Source of the DNA: Deltaproteobacteria bacterium
Lineage (GTDB): Bacteria > Desulfobacterota > Binatia > UBA1149 > SPBQ01
DNA: 64,000 bases
Direction of reading: 5' to 3'
NCBI GenBank assembly: GCA_029262375.1
Contig: JAJCZM010000005.1
Coordinates: 62,001 to 126,000 of the forward strand
Below, one piece after another: positions 8,739 through 18,255 of this stretch. A program made the translations under genes and the position numbers. Numbering within the stretch: the first letter of the stretch is position 1; every line of letters starts with the position of its first letter. The notes beneath the pieces are model-generated. The model had not been told where the DNA came from. It did no database searches and was given only the letters and a program-made list of their open reading frames with translations.

Positions 8739-9467
8739 ATGGCACAACCCGACAGTTCGGATCGGCTCTTCGACATCATGTGGAGCTGTCGCGCGATGCG
8801 CAGACTCAAGCCGGACCCCGTGCCCGAGGAGACGCTCAAGCAACTCGTCGATGCCGCGATTCACGGCCCGAGCGGCAGCAACGCGCAGAACTGGTCCTTC
8901 ATCATCGTGCGCGACCCTGCGTTGAAGAAAAAGATCGGAGATCACTGGAAGAAAACGTGGGATTTCTACCACGCGACGATCGCCGCAGCGCCGGCCCGTC
9001 CGGGTGAGGACTTGAAAGCGCGCGAGCGCATGGCCGCCGCCGGCACCTACATGGTCGATCATATGCACGAGTGTCCGGCGATCATCTTCGTGGGCGTGCG
9101 CAAGGATGACGTCATGGCTCGAGTGACGAGTTCACCGAGCTTTGCCGGCAACGTCATCAAGTTCTTCGGCTTCGCAGGCTTGCTCAAGATCATCGCGAAC
9201 ATGTCGAGCACGCAGACACAGGCGGAAGCATCGACGGCCTATCCCGCGGTGCAGAACCTCCTGCTCGCGGCACGAAGCCTTGGGCTCGGCGCAGTGCTGA
9301 CGACACCGCACCTGTTCATCCCCGGAGTTTTCGAGAAGCTTCTAGGGATCCCTAAGGAGTTCACGCTTTACGCCGTCATTCCTGTCGGTTACCCGAAAGG
9401 GAACTTCGGCCCCGTGAACCGTCCCGACCCAGGTGAGGTGATTCACTGGGATCGCTACGGAGGCTGA
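8739..9467 (+). CDS. nitroreductase family protein
   Basis: An FMN-dependent nitroreductase-fold oxidoreductase of 242 residues. The N-terminal MWSCRAMRRLKPDPVPEETL carries the conserved Arg cluster that binds FMN phosphate, HGPSGSNAQNW is the family motif, and AVQNLLLAARSLGLGAVLTT with VIPVGYPKGNFGP is the C-terminal FMN-binding part. It lies 21 bases after an acyl-CoA dehydrogenase, so the two are probably co-transcribed. The substrate is unknown. Confidence 0.9.
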   Translation: MAQPDSSDRLFDIMWSCRAMRRLKPDPVPEETLKQLVDAAIHGPSGSNAQNWSFIIVRDPALKKKIGDHWKKTWDFYHATIAAAPARPGEDLKARERMAAAGTYMVDHMHECPAIIFVGVRKDDVMARVTSSPSFAGNVIKFFGFAGLLKIIANMSSTQTQAEASTAYPAVQNLLLAARSLGLGAVLTTPHLFIPGVFEKLLGIPKEFTLYAVIPVGYPKGNFGPVNRPDPGEVIHWDRYGG

Positions 9468-9539
9468 CAAAGCGTGTGCCGCAGCGCGTAATATTATTTG
9501 CCTAGCCGGCCTGATCCGAGCATGATTAGCGCTGCTTAC

Positions 9540-9563
9540 CGAAGCGGCCCATCGACCGCTTCG
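9540..9563 (+). other. perfect 8-bp hairpin between nitroreductase and acyl-CoA dehydrogenase genes
   Basis: CGAAGCGG at 9540-9547 pairs with CCGCTTCG at 9556-9563 around an eight-base loop. There is no T-tract, so it may be a weak or factor-dependent terminator or an mRNA processing site in the 194-base gap. The remainder of the gap shows only the AGGAG ribosome binding site before 9662. Confidence 0.35.
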
Positions 9564-9661
9564 TCTCGGCAGCTATCATAGTTCGAGGCGCCGGCAGGCG
9601 CGGCTCGGCCGCCGAATCCACAGGCGACCGAGCATCCGATTTTCTAGGAGTTCAAACGAGC

Positions 9662-11527
9662 ATGTCCGACGCAGCGATCAACTGGTTCAAGACTGATCTA
9701 CGATCCCATCAGTTCACTCTGTACGAACACTTCAAAGTTCACGAGCTCTTCGACGCCGAAACATACGGCGACTACTTCGCGCACCTGTCGCGCGAGGATT
9801 GCGACGCGGTGCTCGAGCAGTGCTATCGATTCTGCAACGAGGTCACCGGTCCGCTCAACGGCGTCGCTGATCGTCGAGGCTGTAAGCTCGAGGACGGCCA
9901 GGTAACGACTCCCGACGGGTACAAAGACGCCTGGGACCAGCTCTACGCGATCGGTTTGCCCAACTTTCAGATCGGACTGGAAGCGGGCGGATTTCAGGGG
10001 CCTACTTCCGTCGGCGTGGTGCTCGGGGAAATGCAGGGCGGGGCGAACGTCGCGTTCACCATGTATCCGGGGCTGACCCACGGTTCGATGGAACTCATCG
10101 AGCACTTCGGTCTCGAGAAGGACAAGAAGCTTTTTGTCGAACCGATGATCAACGGTCGTTTTGCGGGGACGATGTGCTTGTCGGAGCCGCAAGCCGGTTC
10201 AGACGTCGGCGCACTCACGACGAAGGCCGTCAAGATCGACGGCAATAAGTACAAGATCTCCGGAACGAAATGCTGGATCTCCGGCGGTGACCAGGACATG
10301 AGTGAGAACATCATTCATCTCGTTCTCGCTCGCGTTGAAGGCGCTCCCGAAGGTACCAAGGGGATCTCACTGTTCATCGTTCCGAAGTACCGTGTGAACG
10401 ATGACGGTAGCGTGGGCGATTCGAACGATGTCATCACGGCCTCGATCGAGCACAAGCTCGGGATCAATTCATCGACGACGGCGGTTTTGAGCTTCGGCGA
10501 GAACGACGGTTGCGAAGGCTTCTTGGTCGGCGACACCGAGAACGTCGGCATGAAGCAGATGTTCCACATGATGAACGGCGCACGCATTGCCGTCGGCGTC
10601 CAAGGGCTCGCTGTCGCAGCGACCGCGTACCAGAACGCTCTGGCTTACGCGCGCGATCGTAAGCAGGGATCATCAGTCAAGGCCTTCAAGGATCCGAACG
10701 CTAAGCGTGTTTCGATCATCGAGCACTCCGATGTGCGTCGAATGCTGATGGAGATGAAGTCGAAGGTGGACGGCATGCGGGCGCTTTGCACGTATCTGTC
10801 CGTACACCAGGACAAGGCGACGGCGCTCGATGCGAAGGGCGATCACGACTCTGCGGTCTATCACAGGGGCCAAGTCGACCTGCTTACCCCTATCGTCAAA
10901 GCATACTGCTCTGACCAGGGATTCCGCGTCTGCGAGACGGCGATTCAGGTTTACGGTGGTGCCGGCTTCGTGCAGGACAACCCCGTCGAACAGTACCTGC
11001 GTGATGCCAAGATCTTCTCGATCTACGAAGGCACTAATCACATTCAAGCCCTCGATTTGGTCGTACGAAAACTCCGCCACCGCGATGGCAAGGACTTGAA
11101 CGACTTCGTTGAAGGGTTGACCGAGTTCGTTGCGAAGTACTCGAATGACCCCGCGTGTGGCGAAGAGATCAAACTCCTTGCCGAGGCCGGTCGCGAGATT
11201 CAAGAGGCGGGTACGACGATCATTCAGTACATGATGACCGGTAAGCTTGATCAACTTACGCTCTGTGCGAGTCCGTTCCTGGAAGCGATGTCGCACGTCA
11301 CGGTGGCCTATCTGCTACTTGACGCCGCGATGGTCGCCGAAGCCGCACGCACGCAAGATGACGATCAGAGCCAAGAGGAGTTCGATTTCTACGCCGGCAA
11401 GGTCATGGCGGCAAAGTTCTATGTCAATTTCATCCTGCCGCAGGCGTTTGCCGCATCGAAGGCAATCAAGTCGGGCGACCGAAGTGCCTTGGACGTTCCC
11501 GACGCCGGCTTCTCTTCCGCCTGGTAG
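9662..11527 (+). CDS. acyl-CoA dehydrogenase with extended C-terminal domain
   Basis: At 621 residues this is a large acyl-CoA dehydrogenase resembling the 3-methylmercaptopropionyl-CoA dehydrogenase (DmdC)-like class. Motifs are GTMCLSEPQAGSDVGAL, YKISGTKCWISGGD, IEHKLGINSSTTAVLSFGE, YGGAGFVQDNPVEQYLRDAK and IFSIYEGTNHIQALDL, which holds the usual C-terminal catalytic Glu. This makes it the catalytic type opposite to the other two dehydrogenases here. A helical extra domain (about residues 470-621) follows. ATG 9662 has AGGAG upstream. The substrate is not deducible. Confidence 0.92.
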   Translation: MSDAAINWFKTDLRSHQFTLYEHFKVHELFDAETYGDYFAHLSREDCDAVLEQCYRFCNEVTGPLNGVADRRGCKLEDGQVTTPDGYKDAWDQLYAIGLPNFQIGLEAGGFQGPTSVGVVLGEMQGGANVAFTMYPGLTHGSMELIEHFGLEKDKKLFVEPMINGRFAGTMCLSEPQAGSDVGALTTKAVKIDGNKYKISGTKCWISGGDQDMSENIIHLVLARVEGAPEGTKGISLFIVPKYRVNDDGSVGDSNDVITASIEHKLGINSSTTAVLSFGENDGCEGFLVGDTENVGMKQMFHMMNGARIAVGVQGLAVAATAYQNALAYARDRKQGSSVKAFKDPNAKRVSIIEHSDVRRMLMEMKSKVDGMRALCTYLSVHQDKATALDAKGDHDSAVYHRGQVDLLTPIVKAYCSDQGFRVCETAIQVYGGAGFVQDNPVEQYLRDAKIFSIYEGTNHIQALDLVVRKLRHRDGKDLNDFVEGLTEFVAKYSNDPACGEEIKLLAEAGREIQEAGTTIIQYMMTGKLDQLTLCASPFLEAMSHVTVAYLLLDAAMVAEAARTQDDDQSQEEFDFYAGKVMAAKFYVNFILPQAFAASKAIKSGDRSALDVPDAGFSSAW

Positions 11528-11542
11528 AGAGCCGGCCCGGAA

Positions 11543-12400
11543 GTGTCGCAAGAGTTATTGGACGAGATCGTCGGGCTCCTCGATATCGAGGAACTCGAGG
11601 TCAACATCTTTCGCGGTCACAATCCCGTTGAGGATCGGCCGCGGGTATTCGGCGGGCAAGTCGCGGCGCAGGCGCTGGTAGCGGCGGAGCGCACGGTGCC
11701 CGAGGGTCGCACCGTTCATTCGCTGCACTCGTACTTCCTGCGTCCCGGCGACATGAAGGCCCCGATCGTGTACTTCGTCGATCGGATTCGCGACGGCGGC
11801 TCGTTCGTTACACGCCGCGTGGTGGCGCACCAGCATGGAGAGGCAATCTTCAACCTCTCGGCGTCGTTCCACAAAGAAGAGACCGGACTCGAGCACGCAC
11901 TGTCGATGCCTGCAGTGCCCGATCCCGAATCACTGCCGACTGCGCGCGAGCGCATGGTCAACATCTACGGCGACAAGGTCATCCCACGTTTGCTGCGCGA
12001 TCGACCCGTCGACATCCGCTGGTGCGATGAGCCAGGGTGGAAGCCGCAGCCGGGGCAGGAGCCGAAGGGCAATATCTGGATGCGCGCCGACGGCAAGTTG
12101 CCGGACGATCCAAGCGTGCACCGCGCGGTACTCGTGTACTGCTCCGACTACACCCTCATGGAGACGGTCATGCGCCCACACGGGGTGCACTGGATGAACT
12201 CCAACGTGAAGATGGCCGCGAGCCTGGATCACTGCATCTGGTTCCATCACCCGATGCGGGCCGACAGCTGGTGGCTATACTCCCAGGATGCGCCGGCGGC
12301 TACGGGTGCGCGCGGCTTGGCGCGAGGGTCCATCTACACGCGCGATGGTCTGCTCGTAGCGTCGGTGGCGCAAGAAGTGCTTCTGCGAATCGGCGACTGA
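11543..12400 (+). CDS. tesB: acyl-CoA thioesterase II
   Basis: A double-hotdog TesB-type thioesterase that hydrolyses acyl-CoA to free acid and CoA. RPRVFGGQVAAQALVAA and HSLHSYFLRPGD mark the first hotdog; ASLDHCIWFHHPMRADSWWLY followed by GSIYTRDGLLVASVAQE mark the second, where the Asp/Thr/Gln catalytic residues lie. The 285-residue length is normal. A GTG start 15 bases after the preceding acyl-CoA dehydrogenase stop suggests an operon. Confidence 0.93.
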   Translation: MSQELLDEIVGLLDIEELEVNIFRGHNPVEDRPRVFGGQVAAQALVAAERTVPEGRTVHSLHSYFLRPGDMKAPIVYFVDRIRDGGSFVTRRVVAHQHGEAIFNLSASFHKEETGLEHALSMPAVPDPESLPTARERMVNIYGDKVIPRLLRDRPVDIRWCDEPGWKPQPGQEPKGNIWMRADGKLPDDPSVHRAVLVYCSDYTLMETVMRPHGVHWMNSNVKMAASLDHCIWFHHPMRADSWWLYSQDAPAATGARGLARGSIYTRDGLLVASVAQEVLLRIGD

Positions 12401-12407
12401 CCGTCGA

Positions 12408-12435
12408 CCGTTCGCAACGGCGACTCACTGTCGCC
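12408..12435. terminator. overlapping hairpins at the convergent tesB/MATE junction
   Basis: CCGTT-cgc-AACGG (12408-12420) and GGCGAC-tcact-GTCGCC (12419-12435) overlap between two convergent stop codons; the second extends into the 3' end of the MATE gene. There is no T-tract. It is a plausible bidirectional stop signal. Confidence 0.3.
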
Positions 12436-13837
12436 TAGGGGGCGCCAACACCGACAAGGATGCGATTTCGTTTCGTCTCGTTACCGCGATGAGCTTGCCG
12501 ACGAGAATCATCGCTGCGACGAACAGTCCGAGCGTCAATCCGATCCAGATGCCACGCACCCCCAGTGATTCGTTGCCGCCGAACACGACCACCATGGGAG
12601 AGGCGATGATCCAATAGGCGATAAGATTCGCCGTCATCGTCCAGCGCGTGAGACCGGCACCGCGCAAAACTCCCGCGCTCACCACCTGAATGCCGTCGAA
12701 CAGTTGGAATGCTCCCGCAATCACGATGAGCCTTGCCGCCAGATCGATTACCGCTTGGTCGGCCGTCATCACCCGTGCGAACAAGTGTGGGATTGTCCAC
12801 ATCGACAGCGCGGAGACGGTCATGAAGCCGGTGCCGATCGTGAGAGAGGCTTTTGCCGCTGCGCGCAGACGCTCGGCGTCGAGAGCGCCGATGGCGTTGC
12901 CGACGCGTACGCTGGCAGCTTGGCCCACTCCCAGCGGAACCATGAACGTTAGTGCGGCGAGTTGCAGCGCCACATGGTGGGCAGCCATTTCGACTGCGCC
13001 GATGCGGCCGGCGAGAAGGCCGGCCAAGGTGAAGATGCCAATCTCGGCAACCATATGGATGCCGATCGGCAGCCCGAGGACGCAGATCCTCGCGACGACC
13101 TTGCCGTCCCAAGTGCGATACGCGACGCCCGAAAGCTCGGCGGGGCGCGGCTCTTGGCCGACGGCCAATCCCAGTAGGATCATGTGCAGCGTCGTGGCGA
13201 CGGTCGTCGCGAGCCCCAGGCCGGTCACTCCCAGCGCAGGCAGGCCGAGCGCCGGTAGTCCGATCCGAGTCAGTCCTTGATCGCCGAAAATCAGCGTCCA
13301 GTCGGCACCGAAGTTGAATAGGTTCGCGATGATCGTCGTGATCAGCAGCGGCATCACCCGATGCACGGCTTGCAGGTAGCCGCGCATAGCCGTCATGACC
13401 AGCAACGGCGGCAGCGACCACAGGCGGGCGTCGAGGTAGCGCCTCGCCTCGGTCGCGAGGTCGGGGGCGATTCCGATTGACTCCAGGCCGCGCGCGGCGA
13501 CGAACGTCAGGAGCAGCAAAGGAACGGACACCAGCAGCGCCACCCACACGCCTTGCCAGAGCTGACGGCGTGCTTCGCCATGACGCCCGGCTCCGATGCT
13601 CTGGGACGATAAAGGGTCGAGCCCCATGACGATGCCGGTCCCGAGGAGGCTTCCGAAGAAGAACACCGTCGCGCCGAGTCCGGTGCCGGCCTGGGCGAGG
13701 CTGTCTATCCTTCCCGACAGCGCCGTATCCACGACCGCCATCAGTTGTGTGCCGAGGTTCACGGCGACGATCGGCCACGCTAGACGGATCAGTGCGCGCC
13801 ATTCGTGATGAGGGCGCTGAGATATGGCCGAGGGCAT
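12425..13837 (-). CDS. MATE family efflux transporter
   Basis: A multidrug and toxic-compound extrusion (MATE) type antiporter of 470 residues with about 12 hydrophobic segments. The N-terminal half starts WPIVAVNLGTQLMAVVDTALSGR, the MATE signature where an Asp/Thr pair lines the first membrane helices. The two halves repeat the pattern (AGAFQLFDGIQVVSAGVLRGAG in the second). It begins two bases after the stop of the upstream hotdog gene, so they form one transcript. Cargo is unknown. Confidence 0.92.
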   Translation of the reverse strand: MPSAISQRPHHEWRALIRLAWPIVAVNLGTQLMAVVDTALSGRIDSLAQAGTGLGATVFFFGSLLGTGIVMGLDPLSSQSIGAGRHGEARRQLWQGVWVALLVSVPLLLLTFVAARGLESIGIAPDLATEARRYLDARLWSLPPLLVMTAMRGYLQAVHRVMPLLITTIIANLFNFGADWTLIFGDQGLTRIGLPALGLPALGVTGLGLATTVATTLHMILLGLAVGQEPRPAELSGVAYRTWDGKVVARICVLGLPIGIHMVAEIGIFTLAGLLAGRIGAVEMAAHHVALQLAALTFMVPLGVGQAASVRVGNAIGALDAERLRAAAKASLTIGTGFMTVSALSMWTIPHLFARVMTADQAVIDLAARLIVIAGAFQLFDGIQVVSAGVLRGAGLTRWTMTANLIAYWIIASPMVVVFGGNESLGVRGIWIGLTLGLFVAAMILVGKLIAVTRRNEIASLSVLAPPRRQ

Positions 13838-13839
13838 AG

Positions 13840-14694
13840 CTAGCGTCGCAGTGCGCTCGCCTTGCCGACGATGACCTTCGTCTCATCAGGCTTCTCGACC
13901 CAAACATCGAGATGAACGCGCGTCATGCCGGCTTCTGCGGTCTCGCCCGTGACCTGCGCGCGGGCGGTTGCGATCTCCTCGCCCCACAGCACGTTCACGA
14001 GCCGCACGTCCATCTGTCCGCCGGCGAGCCAGCCGTTGCCGAACTCAGCGGTCAGCACTTCGGAGATCAAGCAGATCGGCAGCATGCCTTGCACGACGAT
14101 GTCGGGGAAGCCCAGCTTCTCGGCCTCTTTCTTGTCGTTGTGGTAGTTCTTGATCGGACCCGAAAACGCCATGCACATGGGCTGGCTGATCGTGCGCTCG
14201 AGCGGCTCGAGAACGGCACCGTCACCGCCTCCGATATCGAAACGACGTGCCGCGGATTTCTCGCGCTCTTTGTTGACTGCGAACCCGGAGTCGCCCTGAG
14301 CTTCCGTCAGTAGGAAGCTCTGATGCGTGACGCCTCGGTTGAGAAGTCGGCCGTCGCCGCCGAGCACCCATGTTTCTTTGACGACGTATTCGCGGTTGCG
14401 TTTCACGTAACGTTCGCGAATGAACCCGCGCGTGGTGACCTGTTGGCCCGGCGTGATCGCCGAGTACAGATGCCATTCTTGGCGTGCGTGCAGGTTGCCG
14501 ATGATGTTGCGTAGGTACCAATCGAGGTTCTCGTAGCATTCCGAGTGCAACAGAAGCGCGGGCGCGTAGTCGGTATAGCGTGATGAACCGACGGCCACTG
14601 CTTCGCAGTATCTCTCGATGGCGTCGCGCTCGATCACGAGTGTTCGGCCGCCGAAGTCGCGACCCACAAAGACGGGTTCATTGTGGAAGTTCAT
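13840..14694 (-). CDS. FAS1-like/MaoC-like double-hotdog dehydratase
   Basis: A 284-residue protein with two hotdog domains, matching the FAS1-like dehydratase or MaoC-type acyl-CoA hydratase group. The N-terminal half contains YTDYAPALLLHSECY and the C-terminal half has FPDIVVQGMLPICLISEVLTAEFG, the buried helix region of the second hotdog. A role in enoyl-CoA hydration fits the nearby acyl-CoA dehydrogenases and thioesterase. The canonical hydratase-2 Asp/His pair is not clear to me, so activity is uncertain. Start 14694 is chosen because the 11 upstream codons show no family similarity. Confidence 0.8.
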   Translation of the reverse strand: MNFHNEPVFVGRDFGGRTLVIERDAIERYCEAVAVGSSRYTDYAPALLLHSECYENLDWYLRNIIGNLHARQEWHLYSAITPGQQVTTRGFIRERYVKRNREYVVKETWVLGGDGRLLNRGVTHQSFLLTEAQGDSGFAVNKEREKSAARRFDIGGGDGAVLEPLERTISQPMCMAFSGPIKNYHNDKKEAEKLGFPDIVVQGMLPICLISEVLTAEFGNGWLAGGQMDVRLVNVLWGEEIATARAQVTGETAEAGMTRVHLDVWVEKPDETKVIVGKASALRR

Positions 14695-14831
14695 GATGTG
14701 CCGATGGCCAGAGTCACCGGCCGACACAGATTAGACAAGTAGGATGCGCCGGAGGCAACGCCACGCGCAGGAACTTTCGAAATTGGCCGAACTTGCCCGA
14801 ACTTGCCCGCACGGTAGGCCGACCACTCACC

Positions 14832-16217
14832 TCAGTCCATATATCCGAGCGAGCGTAGTTGGGACTCGAGTTCTTTATCTTCAGGCGTCGCTGCCGCGGC
14901 CTTTCCGGCATCGCCTACGCGCCGTGGATGTAGCTCGAGCCATGTCGCCAGCTGCTTGGCTAACGGTTTGGCGTCGGCGCTGTCGCCGAGTGGATTCGTC
15001 TCATTCGGGTCGTTGGTCGAGTCGAAATAGGCCGTCTCGTCGCGCGTCGTCCATTCGATGTATTTCGCATCAGCGGTCGTCAGTGAGCGGACATGACCTT
15101 TGCCTTGCCCGTGCTCCTCGCTTCTCTCGGTCTCGCTGACCGCCAGCCCGACGTCCGAGCGGCCGCCCGCGATGAACTGCGCGAGAGAAGGGCCCGGTAG
15201 CGCATGATCGCGGATCCCCACCAGATCGAGGATCGTCGGCGCTACGGTGACCGAGCCGGGGATCGTATCGGGAATGCGCCGCGGTTCGATGCCGGGACCG
15301 ACGAAGAGCAGTGGGACGTGCAGCACCTCTCGGTAGAGCGTTGTTAGATGGAAGCACCGGTCGTGTTCGAGGAATTCCTCACCGTGGTCAGAAAGAAACA
15401 CGATCAGCGTTCGGTCGAGCAAGCCGCGCTCTTTGAGATAGGCAACGAGCTTTCCGACGTAACGATCGCCGCGATGAATCGCGCCGTCGTACTCCGCCTT
15501 GTAGCGACGAACGCGCGGGCTGTCGCGCATCTTCTGACAGAAGCTGCGTAGCCCGCGCTTCGGCGGTGACTCGGCCAGTTCAAGTGAGAGCCGATCTACC
15601 GGATCGGTCAGGTACGGCGTGTGCGCGTCGTAACCGTGCCAGAATAGAAAGAAAGGCTCGCTCATCTCCTGTTCGAACCAAAATTTCGTATCCTCGAGGT
15701 TGTCGCGGAAGTACTTGCCGTTGGTGCGATAGGTCTCGAAGCCGTTGTCGAATCCGAACGCTGCCGCGACGTTCACACCGCCGGTGAACGCAGCCGTCTG
15801 GTATCCGCTTTTGCCGAGTACGCCGGCGAGCGTCGGTACTTCAGAGGGCAGACGTGCCCGGTCGCGAAGCGCCTTGTATCCGTGCTCCGACGGATAGAGT
15901 CCCGTGAAAATCGACATGTGCGCAGGCCGCGTCCACGACGATTGACTGATCGCATTCTCGAACAGCACCGACTCGGTCGCCAGCGCGTCGATGTTCGGTG
16001 TCGTATTTCGCAGCCCGTATCCGTAGGTCCCGACGTGATCGGCGCGCAGCGTATCCATGGATATCAGCACGACGTTGCAGCCCGGGCAGGCTGGATCCGG
16101 GGGCGATACCCCCGTGTTGCAGCCCGAGACCAGCAGCGACGCCGCGACCAGTTGGATCGGCGCAGCGAGCCCGAGCCGGGCCGCCATTGTGCGTAGGAGA
16201 GCAATCGATAGCGCCAT
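14832..16217 (-). CDS. sulfatase-fold lipoprotein with Thr at the nucleophile position
   Basis: An alkaline-phosphatase-superfamily protein of the sulfatase branch, 461 residues. The signal peptide ends LLVSGC, a lipobox. Core motifs are NVVLISMDTLRADHVGTYGYG (metal-binding Asp), SSWTRPAHMSIFTGLYPSEHG, and VFLSDHGEEFLEH (metal-binding Asp-His). Classical sulfatases carry C/S-x-P-x-R; here the aligned positions read T-R-P-A-H, so formylglycine cannot form. Related WTLPSH-type proteins act as phosphotransferases or have unknown roles. Probably anchored in the envelope. Confidence 0.88.
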   Translation of the reverse strand: MALSIALLRTMAARLGLAAPIQLVAASLLVSGCNTGVSPPDPACPGCNVVLISMDTLRADHVGTYGYGLRNTTPNIDALATESVLFENAISQSSWTRPAHMSIFTGLYPSEHGYKALRDRARLPSEVPTLAGVLGKSGYQTAAFTGGVNVAAAFGFDNGFETYRTNGKYFRDNLEDTKFWFEQEMSEPFFLFWHGYDAHTPYLTDPVDRLSLELAESPPKRGLRSFCQKMRDSPRVRRYKAEYDGAIHRGDRYVGKLVAYLKERGLLDRTLIVFLSDHGEEFLEHDRCFHLTTLYREVLHVPLLFVGPGIEPRRIPDTIPGSVTVAPTILDLVGIRDHALPGPSLAQFIAGGRSDVGLAVSETERSEEHGQGKGHVRSLTTADAKYIEWTTRDETAYFDSTNDPNETNPLGDSADAKPLAKQLATWLELHPRRVGDAGKAAAATPEDKELESQLRSLGYMD

Positions 16218-16338
16218 AACCGCCGATCATAGCGGGCGCTCCTGCCTTTGGCAGCCGCCAGGCGTGATGGCGTTGTTTTCCGATACACCATGCCGTAGAT
16301 TTCCCACTCTACGAGCCTCCCATCGGGACGCCTAGCCT

Positions 16339-17499
16339 ATGCCCAAACCCAACTACCTCACGCCGGAGGTCGAGCAATTCCGCGATGCCTTTCGTGCGTT
16401 CGTCGCGGCCGAGGTCGCGCCCCATGTCGACGACTGGGAGCGTCAGCAGGCAATCCCGCGTTCTTTTTGGAACGCGATGGGGGAGCAGGGCTACCTATGT
16501 CCATGGGTCGAGGAAGCCGACGGCGGCAGCGCCGCGGATTTCGCGTACTCGGTCGTCATCTGCGAAGAACTCGGTCGTAGCGGTGCGATGGGCATCCAGA
16601 CGGCCGTCTCGGTTCACGCTGACATTACCGTTCCGTATTTGGCCGAATTGGCGCCACAGAGCATGCGCCGCGATTGGCTGACCCGCTGTACCAGCGGCGA
16701 CATGGTCACGGCGATCGGAATGACGGAGCCCGGTTGCGGTTCCGACCTCGCCGCACTGCGTACGACCGCCGTGCGCGATGGCGACGACTACATCATCAAT
16801 GGTCAGAAGACGTTCATCACGAATGGCATCGCCTGTGACTTGATCCTCGTCGCGGTACGAACCGATCCCGATGCGATGCCTGCGCATCGCGGCATCAGCC
16901 TGATCGCCGTCGAAGCGGACACCCCCGGGTTCGTGAAAGCCCGCCAACTGGAAAAAGTCGGCCAACACATCGGCGACACAGGCGAACTTTTTTTCGAAGA
17001 TTGTCGAGTCCCGCGTGCCAACCTACTCGGCGAGGAAGGCAAGGGCTTCAGCTACATGATGCGCAATCTGCAACGCGAGCGGTTGATGATTGCCATCGCG
17101 GCGCAGACGGCCGCCGAACAGATTTTGGACAAAACATTGCCGTATGTGAAGGAGCGCAATGCCTTCGGCGCCAGTATCGCCTCGTTCCAGCACAACGCGT
17201 TCAAGATCGTCGAGCGTGCTACGGAGATCGAACTCGGCCGCACGATGATTGACTCGATCATTGACGAATTCATCGCGGGGGAGGACATCACGCGACGTGT
17301 CTCGATGGCAAAATGGTGGATGGGGGAGTTGGCCAATCGCGTCGCCTACGATTGCGTCCAGTTGCACGGCGGATACGGCTACATGCGTGAGTATCCCGTT
17401 GCGCGTGACTTCGTAGACGTGCGTGCCATTCCGATCTACGCCGGATCGAGCGAAATCATGAAGCTCATCCTTGCACGCATGATGGATCTCGTAGAGTAG
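16339..17499 (+). CDS. acyl-CoA dehydrogenase, long-chain type
   Basis: A 386-residue FAD-dependent acyl-CoA dehydrogenase. Motifs are AIGMTEPGCGSDLAAL, YIINGQKTFITNG, HGGYGYMREYPVARDFVD and PIYAGSSEIMK. Ala occupies the medium-chain catalytic Glu position (IYEG to IYAG), and RNLQRERLMIA supplies the helix-G Glu, as in long-chain and isovaleryl enzymes. It is divergent from the sulfatase-like gene across a 121-base gap. The substrate chain length cannot be read from the sequence. Confidence 0.93.
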   Translation: MPKPNYLTPEVEQFRDAFRAFVAAEVAPHVDDWERQQAIPRSFWNAMGEQGYLCPWVEEADGGSAADFAYSVVICEELGRSGAMGIQTAVSVHADITVPYLAELAPQSMRRDWLTRCTSGDMVTAIGMTEPGCGSDLAALRTTAVRDGDDYIINGQKTFITNGIACDLILVAVRTDPDAMPAHRGISLIAVEADTPGFVKARQLEKVGQHIGDTGELFFEDCRVPRANLLGEEGKGFSYMMRNLQRERLMIAIAAQTAAEQILDKTLPYVKERNAFGASIASFQHNAFKIVERATEIELGRTMIDSIIDEFIAGEDITRRVSMAKWWMGELANRVAYDCVQLHGGYGYMREYPVARDFVDVRAIPIYAGSSEIMKLILARMMDLVE

Positions 17500-17544
17500 C
17501 GACGCAGGCCCAGCCCGAGCGATTGAACGCGGGAACAGGATCGA

Positions 17545-18255
17545 ATGAGCAGATCAGGAATTCGCAAACCCGGAAAAGAAGATCCCAGTCGCGCGAAGCG
17601 TGTCGCCGACTACGGGTACAAGAAAGAGTTTTACCAAAGCGGTGAAGTCGCCGACGACTATGACTTCCACCGTTGGGGGAGCCCGGAGCGCGCCAAGCGC
17701 AACCTCGCCAAATGGAAGACCATTCTCGCGGCACTCGCCCAGACCGAGGGCGTGGGCTCGATATTGGATCTGCCGTGCGGAACCGGTCGTTTCACTGATC
17801 GTCTCGTCGAGTGCGGATATCAGGTCGTCGGTGGCGACATTTCCTTCGAGATGATGCAACAGGCGCAGAAGCGGATTGGGCCCATGAAAGGGCTTCTGGG
17901 TTTCGTTCGAGCCGACGCCGAGCACCTTCCGTTTCCCGATTCCTCTGTGGACTGCGTGATGTCGATCCGGTTTCTCTTCCACGTCGATCCCGTTACCCGG
18001 GTGCGTATGCTTCGCGAGATGGGACGCATCTCCAGCCGATGGCTGATTCTCGACTACCGGCACAAGTACAGTTATCGCTTCGCGATGTATCGGCTGCGCA
18101 AGATCTTCGGATTGGCGAAGAATCCGTTGGTGCGTGTTTCGCGCGCGCAACTCGAACAGGAGGCCCGCGACGCGGGACTTAAGGTGAAGGCCGTTTTGCC
18201 TGTTGCCCGCGTGTTCTCGGACAAGTGGGTTGTCCTCTGTGAAACTACGTCTTAG
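17545..18255 (+). CDS. class I SAM-dependent methyltransferase
   Basis: A 236-residue Rossmann methyltransferase. ILDLPCGTGRFTDRLVECG is motif I, VVGGDISFEMMQQAQ is motif II with the acidic ribose-binding residue, and FVRADAEHLPFPDSSVDCVMSIRFLFHV covers motifs III-IV. It overlaps the following kinase-like gene and sits in a three-gene cassette with a sulfotransferase, so the substrate may be an envelope glycolipid or saccharide rather than a quinone. That is inference from neighbours only. Confidence 0.85.
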   Translation: MSRSGIRKPGKEDPSRAKRVADYGYKKEFYQSGEVADDYDFHRWGSPERAKRNLAKWKTILAALAQTEGVGSILDLPCGTGRFTDRLVECGYQVVGGDISFEMMQQAQKRIGPMKGLLGFVRADAEHLPFPDSSVDCVMSIRFLFHVDPVTRVRMLREMGRISSRWLILDYRHKYSYRFAMYRLRKIFGLAKNPLVRVSRAQLEQEARDAGLKVKAVLPVARVFSDKWVVLCETTS

